Below, in pieces: positions 34,517 through 44,092 of a DNA stretch of 64,000 bases (its first letter is position 1; each line of letters opens with the position of its first letter). The stretch covers positions 558,001 to 622,000 of the forward strand of contig NZ_CP132334.1 of assembly GCF_030758415.1 (NCBI RefSeq), given 5' to 3'. This stretch comes from Parvularcula sp. IMCC14364 (GTDB lineage Bacteria; Pseudomonadota; Alphaproteobacteria; Caulobacterales; Parvularculaceae). The position numbers were made by a program, and so were the translations under genes. The notes beneath the pieces are model-generated. The model saw nothing but the letters and a program-made list of their open reading frames with translations. It was not told the origin of the DNA and did not search any database.

Positions 34517-37381
34517 TTACAGCTCGTTGCCATCCTCGTCCATCATCACGATGTCATAGCCAAGCTCTTCAAGGCCAGGCAGGATTTCTGACTTATCGCC
34601 GACGACGACGACGATCATGTCGTTGACATCAAGATATTTGGCCGCCAGCGCATCGAGCTCTTCCTCGGTGATATTGGCCAGAATATCGTTCTGCTCTTCC
34701 ACGAAGTTGTCATCAAGGTCGTAGACCAGAATGTTGCGCAGGAAACCCAGCTTTTGCTGTGGGGTTTCATAGCTGCGGGCGTCGCGCTGGCCGATCGCGT
34801 TCTTGGTGAACATCAGTTCGTCCTGCGTGATACCGTCTGCATGGTAGGCTTTGATCTCCTTGATGAATTCGATGATCGACGCATCGGTGACATCAGTTCT
34901 GACCCCGGCCTGTGCGCGGTAGAAGCCATTCTTTTCATCCCCGAAGAAGAAGGAACGGGCACCATAGGTGTAGCCCTTGTCTTCGCGCAGATTGATGTTG
35001 ATGCGGCTGTTGAATGCACCACCAAGGGCATAGTTCATCAGCCCGACACGGTAATATTCACCGGTCGCATCATACGGCAGGGCACGGTTACCAATCCGGA
35101 TTTCAGACTGGGCTGCACCCGGCTTGTCAATCAGGTAAAGCGTATTTTCAGCCCGCGCCGGGAATGGCTTGAGTGTCGTCGGAGCGACATCGCCGCCGTC
35201 CCATTCGCCGAATGCGTCGTTCAGTTTCGCTTCCATTGCAGTTTCGCCGATATTGCTGACTGCAACAATGCTGCCAACCGTTGGGGAATAATGTGCCGCA
35301 TAGAATGCTTTCACATCATCAAGCGTCAGGGATGCAACGCTTTCCACTGTCCCACTGTCAGGATAGGCGAAAGAGTTTTCGTCGCCATAGATCAAACCAT
35401 TGAAGATGTTTGTCGCAACAGTGCTCGGCTGTTTCTTGGAAAACTCAATACCCTGAATAACCTGATCTTTCACACGGTTGAAATCATCCTCATTGAAGGC
35501 TGGCATCAGCAGCTTCTCACGGGCAATCGCAAGTGTTTCATCCAGATTATCCGTCAGGGAACGAATATTCATACTGGTATAAGTGTCACCAGATGAGAAC
35601 GAAATGGAAGAGCCCAGTTTCTGCAGGGCATTACTGATGTCTTCCTTGCTGCTTTTCTGGGTTGTTTCATCCATCATTGCAGCCGTGAGGGCTGCAAGGC
35701 CGAGTTTGCCGACAGATTCGTTGCGCTGACCTGCCTTCATCCGGAGCTGAATGGCTGAAGTTGGCACTTCATCATTGATGGCACCGAGCACTTTAACCCC
35801 ATTATCAAGCTCTGAGCGCCATACAGGTGGCAGTGTCAGGCTTGGGTTATCACCGGAAGCGGACGGCCGTACGGAGCGATCAAAATCATCCACGGCAATG
35901 CGCAGATCAAGGTCATCAGCGGTTGTTGTGCCGTAATCAGGTAGGGTGCGCTCGTAGCGATCCCACGTGTCCTCTTTGGCAATCCAGGCAGTCTGTCCCT
36001 TTGGAACGATGCTCATGATCACAGCATGTTGGTCCTTGATGTATTTCTCATACACCCGCATCACGTCTTCCTTGGTGACGCTTTCATACCGTTCAATATC
36101 CTGCTTGATATAGTCAGGGTCCTCACGGAATGTTTCGTAGAATGCAAGCTGGGACACTTTCCCGCTGACGCTTTCAAGGCCGTAGATCATGCCGGAGATG
36201 ATGCTTGATTTTGTGCGCTGAAGGTCATCATCCGTCACGCCGCGCTCTTCGAATTCTGCGAGAGACGCGCGGATGGTTTCTTCCATGCCGGAAAGATTGG
36301 GGTCAACGCCAGGGTTTGGCAGGGCAAGCAGAGCAAACTGACAATGCAGTTCACGGCAGCTATGGCTCGCCTGTGCCTGTACGGCACGACCGTTCTTGAC
36401 CAGGTTCTTGTAGAGCAGGGATGTGTCGCCAGTCCCCATAATTGACATCAAGACATCAAGCGGTGCTTCGTCCGGGTGGCTGGCATAGACAGTTGGCCAC
36501 GCCATATAGATCAGTGGCAGGGAGACATTGTCTTCCAGTGAAATATAGCGATCCGTATCAAGCGAAACCGGCAGCTTTTCCGGATTGTCAACTTCTGGTC
36601 CCCGTGGAATGGAGCCAAAATATTTCTCGATCCAGGCAAGGGTCTGTTCCTTGTCGATATCGCCACCGATTGTCAGTGTCGCGTTGTTTGGCCCATACCA
36701 GCGCAGGAAGAACGCTTTCAGGTCATTCACGTTTACCCGGTTCAGGTCTTCGATATAACCGATCGTGCTCCAGGAATAAGGATGGCCTTCCGGATACATT
36801 GCTTCACCGACGCGCTCGAACAGCAGGCCGTAAGGGGCGTTATCCACGCGCTGGCCGCGCTCGTTCTTAACGGTTTCGCGCTGCACTTCGAATTTGTCCT
36901 GGGTCACGGCATCAAGCAGGAAGCCCATGCGATCTGCTTCCAGCCAGATCATTTTCTCAAGCTGGTTTGAAGGAACGGTCTGGAAGTAGTTTGTACGGTC
37001 ACTGTTTGTTGTCCCGTTCAGCGTGCCACCAGCTTCCGTGATGATCTTGAAGTGCTCTTCATCAGCAACATGCTCAGAGCCCTGGAACATCATGTGCTCG
37101 AAAAAGTGTGCAAAGCCGGACTTGCCAACTTCTTCACGACCGGAACCCACATGGTAGGTTACATCTACATGCACTAGTGGATCAGATTTGTCTTCATGAA
37201 GAACAACGGTCAGTCCATTGTCGAGGACGAATTTTTCGTACGGGATAACGATTTCATCAGCTGACTGTTTGGCAACTTCGTCTACCTTGGTAAAGCTGTC
37301 TGGGATGGAACCCATATCCGTTGTTGCACAACCTGCCATCAACATGGTCAGGCTGGTTGTTAGAAGTGCTAGTTTTTTCAT
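34517..37381 (-). CDS. Two-domain M16 zinc metallopeptidase, lipoprotein
   Basis: A 954-residue pitrilysin-family protein. The leader MKKLALLTTSLTMLMAGC ends in a lipobox, so it is probably anchored in a membrane facing the periplasm. The inverted zinc motif HFFEH is at residues 92-96, with the downstream Glu in ETVKNERGQRVDNAPYG. The second, catalytically inactive M16 half begins near residue 520 (PPVWRSELDNGVKVLGAIND) and ends with acidic residues. Such full-length fused proteins degrade small peptides in a closed chamber. It lies 51 bases downstream of the first DUF885 gene in the same direction and is ended by a strong terminator. Confidence 0.94.
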   Translation of the reverse strand: MKKLALLTTSLTMLMAGCATTDMGSIPDSFTKVDEVAKQSADEIVIPYEKFVLDNGLTVVLHEDKSDPLVHVDVTYHVGSGREEVGKSGFAHFFEHMMFQGSEHVADEEHFKIITEAGGTLNGTTNSDRTNYFQTVPSNQLEKMIWLEADRMGFLLDAVTQDKFEVQRETVKNERGQRVDNAPYGLLFERVGEAMYPEGHPYSWSTIGYIEDLNRVNVNDLKAFFLRWYGPNNATLTIGGDIDKEQTLAWIEKYFGSIPRGPEVDNPEKLPVSLDTDRYISLEDNVSLPLIYMAWPTVYASHPDEAPLDVLMSIMGTGDTSLLYKNLVKNGRAVQAQASHSCRELHCQFALLALPNPGVDPNLSGMEETIRASLAEFEERGVTDDDLQRTKSSIISGMIYGLESVSGKVSQLAFYETFREDPDYIKQDIERYESVTKEDVMRVYEKYIKDQHAVIMSIVPKGQTAWIAKEDTWDRYERTLPDYGTTTADDLDLRIAVDDFDRSVRPSASGDNPSLTLPPVWRSELDNGVKVLGAINDEVPTSAIQLRMKAGQRNESVGKLGLAALTAAMMDETTQKSSKEDISNALQKLGSSISFSSGDTYTSMNIRSLTDNLDETLAIAREKLLMPAFNEDDFNRVKDQVIQGIEFSKKQPSTVATNIFNGLIYGDENSFAYPDSGTVESVASLTLDDVKAFYAAHYSPTVGSIVAVSNIGETAMEAKLNDAFGEWDGGDVAPTTLKPFPARAENTLYLIDKPGAAQSEIRIGNRALPYDATGEYYRVGLMNYALGGAFNSRININLREDKGYTYGARSFFFGDEKNGFYRAQAGVRTDVTDASIIEFIKEIKAYHADGITQDELMFTKNAIGQRDARSYETPQQKLGFLRNILVYDLDDNFVEEQNDILANITEEELDALAAKYLDVNDMIVVVVGDKSEILPGLEELGYDIVMMDEDGNEL

Positions 37382-37432
37382 TGAGTTTTCCTCTTACCTC
37401 TCGAAATTATTGAGCCCTTTGATCAGATTTTA

Positions 37433-39328
37433 TTATTGAGCCTTGCGCTCATCTATATAGGCGTTGACCACATCTTCCAGAACGGCGAGTGGCATCGCGC
37501 CGTTTTTGAGCACCACATCGTGGTAGTCACGAATGTCGAATTCTTCACCAAGCTCCGTACGCGCCTTTTCGCGCAGTTCCAGCAGCTTGATCATGCCGAT
37601 CTTGTAGGACAGGGCTTGGCCCGGCCAGACCATGTAGCGCTTGTTCTGGCGTTCTATATCGCCGGGCGCCATGGGGGTGTTTTCGGTCATGTAATCAATA
37701 GCTTCCTGCAGCGTCCATTCCTTGGCATGCATACCTGTGTCCACGACCAGTCGCACCGCGCGCTTCATCTCTTCGGCAAGACGCCCGAAATCCCGCATCG
37801 GGCGGCCTTCATACAGGCCCATTTCCCACGCGAGGCGTTCTGTGTATAGCGCCCAGCCTTCCGTATAGGCACTGTATCCGCCATATTTGCGGAATTCGGG
37901 AATGCCTTGTAATTCCTGCATGATCGCCAGCTGGAAATGATGTCCCGGTGCGCCTTCGTGATAGGCGAGGGAATTCATGATGTGTTTTTGCACATCATTC
38001 ATGTCTTTCATGTTGATATAATAGATACCTGGGCGGCTGCCATCTGGCGCGGGGCGATTGTAGAAGGCGGTGCCTGCCGCGTTTTCGCGCCATTTCTCGA
38101 CGGGCCGCACTTCAAGTGGTGCTTTTGGCAGGATATTGAAATATTCGTCAGTTTTTTCGTAAACCTCTTCGATCAGTTCGGTGGCATCTGCCAGATACTG
38201 GTCCCGGCCTTCCTGTGTGTCAGGATAATAATTATTCGGGTCGGTACGGACAAATTCAAAAAATTCTGCAAGCGAGCCATCAAAGCCAACCTCGTTCTTG
38301 ATGGATTCCATCTCAGCCCGGATGCGCGCGACCTCTTCAAGGCCCAGTTGATGAATTTCCTCCGGGTCCATGGAAACTGTCGTCCAGTGTTCAATCCGCC
38401 GGGCATAGTAAGCGACACCGTCTGGCAGGCTCCAGGCGCCTTTGTCACCGTCGGCAAGGTCGCTCAGCCGTGTCATCTCGTTGATAAAAGCTGTATAGCT
38501 GGTCAGGAAAGGTCCAGTCAGTGCGGCCTTACCACGCTCAAGCAGTTGCTCTTTTTCTGCGTCGGACACATCAAGAGCGTTAATCTTGGCCCGAAAATCT
38601 GACATGATCGCGCTGTCGTCGTCGCTGTCATCAAACGGTGCACCGCTGATCACGGCCTGCGCTGACCCGATCACGCCGGGATAGACGAGTTTAGGGGCAA
38701 TCACGCCGCGCGCTTCACGCACTTTCAGGTCTTTGATGACTTCGCCGATAACTTCCTCAATGCCATTCAGCCGCGAGATATAGTCTTCGGCATCGCCGAC
38801 GGTATCTATACGGTGAATGTTCTGCATGAATGTCGGCAGATAGGTCACCACACTGGACATCTGCGTCACGGGATACTGGTTGTAGCGCCAGTCATAATTC
38901 TTGATGGCGTTTTCCTGATTATATTCGAATATGCGATAGCCGATGCGGGACTGCTCATCGAGCGCTTCAAAAACAAATTCAGTGCGCAAGCGGGTCAGGT
39001 CCGCTTTGGCCTGTTCGACTTGTCGGCGCTCCTCGGCTTCAGAAAAATCGTCCCATTTGCCGTAATCTTCGGTCTTGCGGCCGAGTTGCGCCTGGAACAT
39101 CGGGCTGTTCTCCACGTCTCTTTCGAAGGTTTCTTCAAAAAAGATGGCGAGGCGGGCGTTTTCGTCTGTTTCGCCTTCGAGGGTAGCAGAAGATGTTTCT
39201 GCTCCAGCGCTCTCGACGTTGCTCTGTACAGGGGCGGTCTCGTCAGTCGCATTGCCGCAGCCGTACAGGGCGAGGGCGGCTGTGCCAAGCAGCAGGGATG
39301 AGACGATCAAACGTGATGAAAAGGGCAT
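37433..39328 (-). CDS. DUF885 peptidase-like lipoprotein (copy 1)
   Basis: A 631-residue protein with signal MPFSSRLIVSSLLLGTAALALYGC (lipobox ending YGC, slightly unusual). The DUF885 domain contains the HEGAPGHHFQLAI motif near residue 456 (H-E-x-x-P-G-H-H, a probable metal site) and EGWALYTERLAWEMG. Near the C-terminus it has MVWPGQALSYKIGMIKLLEL and DIRDYHDVVLKNGAMPLAVLE. Family members are thought to be metal-dependent carboxypeptidase-like enzymes, and the role is unproven. It is a paralogue of the gene at 46891-48702. It may be co-transcribed with the M16 peptidase after it. Confidence 0.88.
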   Translation of the reverse strand: MPFSSRLIVSSLLLGTAALALYGCGNATDETAPVQSNVESAGAETSSATLEGETDENARLAIFFEETFERDVENSPMFQAQLGRKTEDYGKWDDFSEAEERRQVEQAKADLTRLRTEFVFEALDEQSRIGYRIFEYNQENAIKNYDWRYNQYPVTQMSSVVTYLPTFMQNIHRIDTVGDAEDYISRLNGIEEVIGEVIKDLKVREARGVIAPKLVYPGVIGSAQAVISGAPFDDSDDDSAIMSDFRAKINALDVSDAEKEQLLERGKAALTGPFLTSYTAFINEMTRLSDLADGDKGAWSLPDGVAYYARRIEHWTTVSMDPEEIHQLGLEEVARIRAEMESIKNEVGFDGSLAEFFEFVRTDPNNYYPDTQEGRDQYLADATELIEEVYEKTDEYFNILPKAPLEVRPVEKWRENAAGTAFYNRPAPDGSRPGIYYINMKDMNDVQKHIMNSLAYHEGAPGHHFQLAIMQELQGIPEFRKYGGYSAYTEGWALYTERLAWEMGLYEGRPMRDFGRLAEEMKRAVRLVVDTGMHAKEWTLQEAIDYMTENTPMAPGDIERQNKRYMVWPGQALSYKIGMIKLLELREKARTELGEEFDIRDYHDVVLKNGAMPLAVLEDVVNAYIDERKAQ

Positions 39329-39531
39329 GTTTACTCCGGGTAGCGCGCCCGCAGAATGAGGGGTGAGCCGGTAAACTTAACCTTAATTTCCGTTAATCAG
39401 GCCGCTTTGTGCGACGCTGTTGCGAAAATAAAACAATCACTTAGCGGTGACTGCTCATAGGTTAAGTCGAGCCGCTTTCAGGAGTGAACTTTTCCTCCTA
39501 TCATCTGGCAGAGCATTACTGTGGACGTGCC

Positions 39532-40248
39532 CTACAGTTTCAAAGGCAGGTTGCGGCGCAGAACAATCTCCTGCGTTGTAATCTCACAATCCCAGACCAG
39601 TGTTTCGACCCCCGCCGCGACGGCATCGCGCAGCCCGGCTGCATAGGCCGGGTCGAGGTCCTCTGCCGGTGCCAGCGCCAGGCAGTCACCTCGCTGGATG
39701 ATAAACAACATCACGGCACGGTGTCCGTCTGCCACCATCCCGGTCAGTTCTCGCAGGTGCTTCAGGCCGCGCGCGGTCACGGAGTCCGTGAACTCAGCAA
39801 GGCCGTCGGCGCGTCGCAGTAGATGGACGTTCTTCACTTCCACATAGCAGTCCGGCTTGCCTTCTTTATGCAGGAGAATATCGATGCGGGACTTTTCGCC
39901 ATATTTTACTTCCCGGCGGTGGGTGTCATAACCCGCAAGTTCCGGGATCACGCCTTGGTCGATTGCCTCAAAGGCAATCCGGTTGGGATTGTTGGTGTTG
40001 ATCGCGACCATTACGGGACGGCCAAACTCGGTAATTTCAACCAGTTCCCAGCTATAGGGGAGTTTGCGGGTTTTGGAGGCGCTGTTGCTGACCCAGACCC
40101 GCGCGCCTTCCGGAGCAATGCCCGTCATGGAACCGGGATTAGCACAATGCGCTGTGATTTCCTCGCCGGTATCGAGAACAATATCTGCCAGAAAGCGCTT
40201 GTAGCGTTTCACCAGATGGCCGGGAAAAAGAGGGGCAGGTAACTTCAT
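39532..40248 (-). CDS. sfsA: DNA/RNA nuclease SfsA
   Basis: A 238-residue protein of standard SfsA length. Motifs are LVKRYKRFLADIVLDTGEEI, AHCANPGSMTGIAPEGARVW (substrate loop), NTNNPNRIAFEAI, the catalytic core in EVKYGEKSRIDILL and CYVEVKNVHL (PD-(D/E)xK-type), and the ending DCEITTQEIVLRRNLPLKL. SfsA was first noted as a sugar-fermentation stimulator and later shown to have nuclease activity. The ATG at 40248 corresponds to family starts; the longer frame from 40329 crosses a terminator hairpin and is unlikely. Confidence 0.93.
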   Translation of the reverse strand: MKLPAPLFPGHLVKRYKRFLADIVLDTGEEITAHCANPGSMTGIAPEGARVWVSNSASKTRKLPYSWELVEITEFGRPVMVAINTNNPNRIAFEAIDQGVIPELAGYDTHRREVKYGEKSRIDILLHKEGKPDCYVEVKNVHLLRRADGLAEFTDSVTARGLKHLRELTGMVADGHRAVMLFIIQRGDCLALAPAEDLDPAYAAGLRDAVAAGVETLVWDCEITTQEIVLRRNLPLKL

Positions 40249-40284
40249 GGGCCTGTTTCTATCCGCCGTTGCAGGTCTTGCAAC

Positions 40285-40316
40285 AAAAAACCCCCGGCCT
40301 TGGGGCGGGCCGGGGG
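40285..40316 (-). terminator. Terminator of the DM13 gene
   Basis: Stem CCCCCGGCC (40291-40299) / GGCCGGGGG (40308-40316), a 9-bp GC hairpin, is followed on the reverse strand by TTTTTTG. It lies between the DM13 stop and the sfsA start, so sfsA must have its own promoter or rely on read-through. Confidence 0.85.
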
Positions 40317-40349
40317 AAGGGCAGGTCATCTTCGTAACAGGCAGACTAT

Positions 40350-40763
40350 TCAGATGGCTGACGCGGCCCAGAATTTAGAGAAGGCCTGGCAATAGATAAT
40401 CAGCGACGTGAAGTCTGCCGGGTCCAGATTGTCTGGCAGGCGATAGCTTTGAGCCCCGCTAGAGCTGGTGAGCTCTGCAACGAAAGTCGTATTTTCCAGC
40501 CCGTTACGGTTATTGCGTGTTGCAGCATCTTCCGTTGACAGAAAGATTTTCAGATCAGGCGCGCTGCGTGTCGCGAAATTTTCGCCCAGCTCAATATAGA
40601 AGGCACCGTCACGTGCGACAATCGCCCAGTCGCCGGATGTGCGCTGTCCAACTTTGTCCCAGCTGGAGCCGGAGGCGAGAATGTCTTCTGCTGATGCAGA
40701 GGCCGTAATACTGAATAAGGCAAGAGCCAGAAAGGCGGTGAGTATAAAGGTGGTCAGTCGCAT
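40350..40763 (-). CDS. Secreted DM13-domain protein
   Basis: A 137-residue protein with signal peptide MRLTTFILTAFLALALFSIT, cleaved near SASA. The mature part matches the DM13 pattern: GDWAIVARDGAFYIELGENF, then APDLKIFLST, then SGAQSYRLPDNLDPADFTSL, and finally IIYCQAFSKFWAASAI with a single Cys. DM13 domains are proposed to take part in extracytoplasmic redox reactions. The exported location fits. The ATG at 40763 begins the signal peptide. It is divergent from the CinA-like gene. Confidence 0.82.
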   Translation of the reverse strand: MRLTTFILTAFLALALFSITASASAEDILASGSSWDKVGQRTSGDWAIVARDGAFYIELGENFATRSAPDLKIFLSTEDAATRNNRNGLENTTFVAELTSSSGAQSYRLPDNLDPADFTSLIIYCQAFSKFWAASAI

Positions 40764-40926
40764 GGGTCGTTCTCCTGTGTTCGGTGAGGCTGGCTTAGCC
40801 GACAGTCTGATCACGCGCCATACACCAGCGTGTGAGCCGGTCCGTGAGCATGTTCACGAATGCGTCACTCGGGCGAAGGCCGATTGCAGTTGCAACAGCT
40901 ATCGGAAAGCGGCTACGTCAAAGCCC

Positions 40927-41700
40927 ATGTCATCAGATCAGAAATCGGCAGCTGTCATTGCTATTGGGGATGAATTGCTTTCTGGCCGGACGCGCGATGC
41001 CAACCTGCATTATCTGGCGGGGTGGCTGACAGCCAGAGGCATCAACCTTCGTGAAGCCCGGGTTATTCCGGATGAGCATGAAACCATTATGCGTACCGTG
41101 AATGAGTTACGGGCCCGGACGGACTATCTATTTACATCCGGCGGCATCGGACCAACCCATGATGACATTACAGCAGATGCGATCGCAGCAGCATTTGACC
41201 TTCCGATAGAAGAAAACACTGAAGCGATCACCGTCATGCAGGAATATTACACTGGACGCGGGGAGGCATTAAACCCCGGTCGCCACCGCATGGCGCGTAT
41301 GCCCAAAGGGGCGACGCTGGTGCATAATGAAGTCAACGGCCCGCCGGGCTTTCAGATTGGTAATGTCTTTGTTCTGGCTGGTGTGCCAGCGATATTCAGA
41401 AGTATGCTGACGGACATAGATGCGCGTCTTTCGCACGGGCCGGTGAGCAAGGCATATACCGTTAAGGGGCCTGCCATTGAAAGTGCCCTGTCCGAAGGTC
41501 TTGGTATTCTGCAGTCGCGTAATCCTGATGTCTCAATCGGCAGCTATCCTGGCAAGTCGGGTCGGCGCGGCACATTGTCGGTCGTCTCGCGCGGGCTGGA
41601 TGAGTTGAAGGTGCGCGGTGTTGCTCTGGAAATTGTCGCTCTCATGAATGAGAAAGGCTATCAGGCGACACTGGAAGAAGGCGATGGCGGTACGGAATAA
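40927..41700 (+). CDS. CinA-N/MoCF-biosynthesis domain protein
   Basis: A 257-residue protein with the molybdopterin-binding fold: AAVIAIGDELLSGRTRDANL, REARVIPDEHETIMRTVNEL, and LFTSGGIGPTHDDITADAIA, followed by NPGRHRMARMPKGATLVHNE and GPPGFQIGNVFVLAGVP. It lacks the C-terminal nicotinamide-nucleotide amidase domain of full CinA. The N-terminal domain alone has been linked to ADP-ribose pyrophosphatase (COG1058-type) activity. The ATG at 40927 matches the family; the longer frame reads through the divergent promoter. The downstream sdaA starts three bases after the stop. Confidence 0.87.
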   Translation: MSSDQKSAAVIAIGDELLSGRTRDANLHYLAGWLTARGINLREARVIPDEHETIMRTVNELRARTDYLFTSGGIGPTHDDITADAIAAAFDLPIEENTEAITVMQEYYTGRGEALNPGRHRMARMPKGATLVHNEVNGPPGFQIGNVFVLAGVPAIFRSMLTDIDARLSHGPVSKAYTVKGPAIESALSEGLGILQSRNPDVSIGSYPGKSGRRGTLSVVSRGLDELKVRGVALEIVALMNEKGYQATLEEGDGGTE

Positions 41701-41703
41701 TCT

Positions 41704-43071
41704 ATGCTGAGTGTTTTTGACATATTCAAAATAGGTGTCGGGCCGTCCAGTTCCCACACGGTTGGGCCTATGATTATTGCCCGGCGGTTCATGGAAAATG
41801 TCAGGGCCGCAGGAGTTCTCGCTGAGGTCACAAGGATTACTGCTGAATTAAAGGGCTCGCTCGCGCTGACTGGCATCGGTCACGGCACGGACCGCGCGCT
41901 CTATCTTGGCCTGATGGGCGAAGAGCCCCGCACGATTGAAACAGGGACAATCGAAAAGCGCCTCTCGGCCATGAAGGCGGACTGCCGGATCAGTCTTCTG
42001 GGTGCACATGAAATTGCCTTTGATCCGGCCAAAGATGTCGACTTCCGGGGGGATATTGTTCCTGAAGCGCATCCCAATGGTATGCGCCTTTCGGCGCTTG
42101 ATGAAGCCGGCAAGATCTTGCTGTCAGAGACATGGTATTCCATAGGCGGCGGCTTTGTGCGTCGTGAAGACGAAATGGGCAGGGAAGACAGCGAGGAAGC
42201 TCTTGACTTCCGGTATCCTTTTTCTTCCGCAGACGAACTGGTCGAAAAATGCAATGTCGAAGGATTGATGGTGCATCAGTTGATTGCACGCAACGAAGAC
42301 AGTTTTCGACCGCGCGAAGAAACCTTCCGGCAACTTGATGAAATATGGATGGTCATGTCCCGTTGCATTGATCGTGGGCTGATTACACAAGGCACATTGC
42401 CGGGTGGACTGGATGTGAAGCGCCGGGCACCAGCCATGTATGAGAAACTGCGGCGGCACGGGCCGCTGAACGAGCGTGAGGCGCTTTTTGACTGGCTCAA
42501 TGTCTATGCCATGGCGGTTAATGAAGAAAATGCAGCAGGCGGGCAGGTGGTTACTGCACCCACAAATGGGGCTGCCGGGATTATTCCGTCGGTTATCAAG
42601 TTTTATTGTGCCAATGATGGCCTGGCCGAAATGGAAAAAATCCGGATCTTTCTGACGACAGCCGCGGGCATTGGTATGTTGTACAAACAGAAAGCCTCTA
42701 TTTCCGGCGCTGAAATGGGCTGCCAGGGAGAAGTCGGCGTTGCCTGTTCAATGGCTGCTGGCGGGCTTGCCGCTGTCTGGGGCGGTACGCCGGACCAGGT
42801 GGAACATGCCGCCGAAATCGGGATGGAGCACAACCTTGGTTTAACCTGTGACCCTGTTGGCGGACTTGTACAAATTCCGTGTATTGAAAGAAATGCTATT
42901 GGGGCCGTAAAGGCCGTCAATGCGGCAAGACTGGCAACGCAATCAGACGGCCAGCACAAGGTATCTCTTGATCAGGTCATCGAGACCATGCGCCAGACAG
43001 GTCTCGACATGAATTCCAAATACAAGGAGACCAGCGAAGGTGGTCTTGCTGTAAATGTAGTGGAGTGCTGA
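41704..43071 (+). CDS. sdaA: L-serine ammonia-lyase, single-chain (SdaA)
   Basis: An iron-sulfur enzyme converting L-serine to pyruvate and ammonia. The 455-residue single chain has the beta domain ([34 protein letters not shown]) and the alpha domain. The candidate [4Fe-4S] Cys ligands are in [27 protein letters not shown] and the same segment's end. [20 protein letters not shown] is also present. The ending lacks the longer ACT tail, with the C-terminal Cys two residues from the end (VVEC), which in this family can fold into the active site. It overlaps no gene but is three bases from the CinA-like one, so the two are co-transcribed. Confidence 0.95.
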   Translation: MLSVFDIFKIGVGPSSSHTVGPMIIARRFMENVRAAGVLAEVTRITAELKGSLALTGIGHGTDRALYLGLMGEEPRTIETGTIEKRLSAMKADCRISLLGAHEIAFDPAKDVDFRGDIVPEAHPNGMRLSALDEAGKILLSETWYSIGGGFVRREDEMGREDSEEALDFRYPFSSADELVEKCNVEGLMVHQLIARNEDSFRPREETFRQLDEIWMVMSRCIDRGLITQGTLPGGLDVKRRAPAMYEKLRRHGPLNEREALFDWLNVYAMAVNEENAAGGQVVTAPTNGAAGIIPSVIKFYCANDGLAEMEKIRIFLTTAAGIGMLYKQKASISGAEMGCQGEVGVACSMAAGGLAAVWGGTPDQVEHAAEIGMEHNLGLTCDPVGGLVQIPCIERNAIGAVKAVNAARLATQSDGQHKVSLDQVIETMRQTGLDMNSKYKETSEGGLAVNVVEC

Positions 43072-43074
43072 CAA

Positions 43075-43977
43075 CTATTCCGGTGGCAGATTGGCATACT
43101 GCATCGCAAAGAAGTCAATCAGTGCACGGGTACGTGCCGTCAGGTGTCGTGTCGGTGGCCAGACAGCCTGCAGGGTGACAGTGCCCCAGTCGCAGCTCTC
43201 AAACAGCCGCACCAGCTTGCCGCCATCCACAGCATTTTGCAGGATAAAACAGGGTGAGCGGATAATGCCATGACCGTGCTCTGCGAGAGAGGCGAGCAGA
43301 TCACCATTATTAGAAAGACAAACCGGCTCTACCGGAATCCGGTCTTCTTTTTTCTTCTCTGTACGTACATTGATGGTTTCGGCTTTTCCCGTGCCGCCGG
43401 TGTAAATCAAGGCTGGCAGGCCGTGCAGGTCTTCCAGCGTCTTAAACGGGCCGTGCTTCTCGATAAAATCCGGGCTTGCGGCGAGCCATGCCGGTAGTTC
43501 GGCAATTTTCCTGGCCATCAGACTTGAGTCTTCGAGATTGCCAATACGCAAGGCAAGGTTGAAGCCTTCTGCGGCGAGATCAATCATACGGTCAGACATA
43601 TCAACCTCAACGGAAATTTCCGGATTGGCTTTCATGAAAGTGGATAGAGCATCTGGCAGATGTCGCAGACCAAAGGAAAGAGGAGCGGCGAGATAAATCT
43701 TGCCCGCCAGGGTAGAGCGCAGTTGCGCGATGTCGCTGTTGGCTTCATCAACATCACTCAGGATACGCTCAGCATGTGCAAGATAAGTGCGGCCTGCATC
43801 GGTTAAACTGACATGCCGCGTTGTCCGGCTGACAAGCTGTGTGCCAAGTCTGGCCTCTAGGTCCTTGAGGCGCCGTGACACAGCTGACGGCGCGAGATTG
43901 AGCCGCTCCGCTGCGCCGGTGATGCCTTCAGCGCGGGCGATTTCCACAAAGACAGACATTTCTTCAAGTTGGCCCAT
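43075..43977 (-). CDS. LysR-family transcriptional regulator
   Basis: A 300-residue regulator. The N-terminal winged HTH reads MSVFVEIARAEGITGAAERL, followed by NLAPSAVSRRLKDLEARLGT. The effector-binding domain starts near residue 90 (LAGKIYLAAPLSFGLRHLPD) and runs to the C-terminus. It is divergent from the azoreductase gene (115-base gap), the normal arrangement for a regulator and its target, and a perfect LysR box abuts its start codon. The stop is three bases from the sdaA stop (convergent). The effector is unknown; quinones or electrophiles would fit. Confidence 0.93.
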   Translation of the reverse strand: MGQLEEMSVFVEIARAEGITGAAERLNLAPSAVSRRLKDLEARLGTQLVSRTTRHVSLTDAGRTYLAHAERILSDVDEANSDIAQLRSTLAGKIYLAAPLSFGLRHLPDALSTFMKANPEISVEVDMSDRMIDLAAEGFNLALRIGNLEDSSLMARKIAELPAWLAASPDFIEKHGPFKTLEDLHGLPALIYTGGTGKAETINVRTEKKKEDRIPVEPVCLSNNGDLLASLAEHGHGIIRSPCFILQNAVDGGKLVRLFESCDWGTVTLQAVWPPTRHLTARTRALIDFFAMQYANLPPE

Positions 43978-43978
43978 G

Positions 43979-44001
43979 ATTATTCTCGTTTTCGCAATAA
44001 T
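43979..44001. promoter_or_regulatory. LysR-type box ATTATT-N11-AATAAT
   Basis: A perfect 6-bp inverted repeat with an 11-base spacer, containing the T-N11-A core of LysR-type sites, lies one base upstream of the regulator's ATG and 91 bases ahead of the azoreductase ATG. Such placement suits autorepression and activation of the divergent gene. Confidence 0.8.
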
Positions 44002-44092
44002 GCTTTCCGACTTATCCGGGTTCTGCCTGCCGCAAAAGCCCCTAGCTTCATGGTGTGGCCGATCATGGCCGATGAAATCTGGAGAGAATACT

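Noticed and set aside
34754-35596. 280-codon forward frame within the M16 gene
   Set aside because: Antisense shadow of a well-supported peptidase.
39383-39396. TTAA-N6-TTAA upstream of the DUF885 gene as a possible CtrA site
   Set aside because: The spacer is six bases, not seven, and the region is generally AT-rich.
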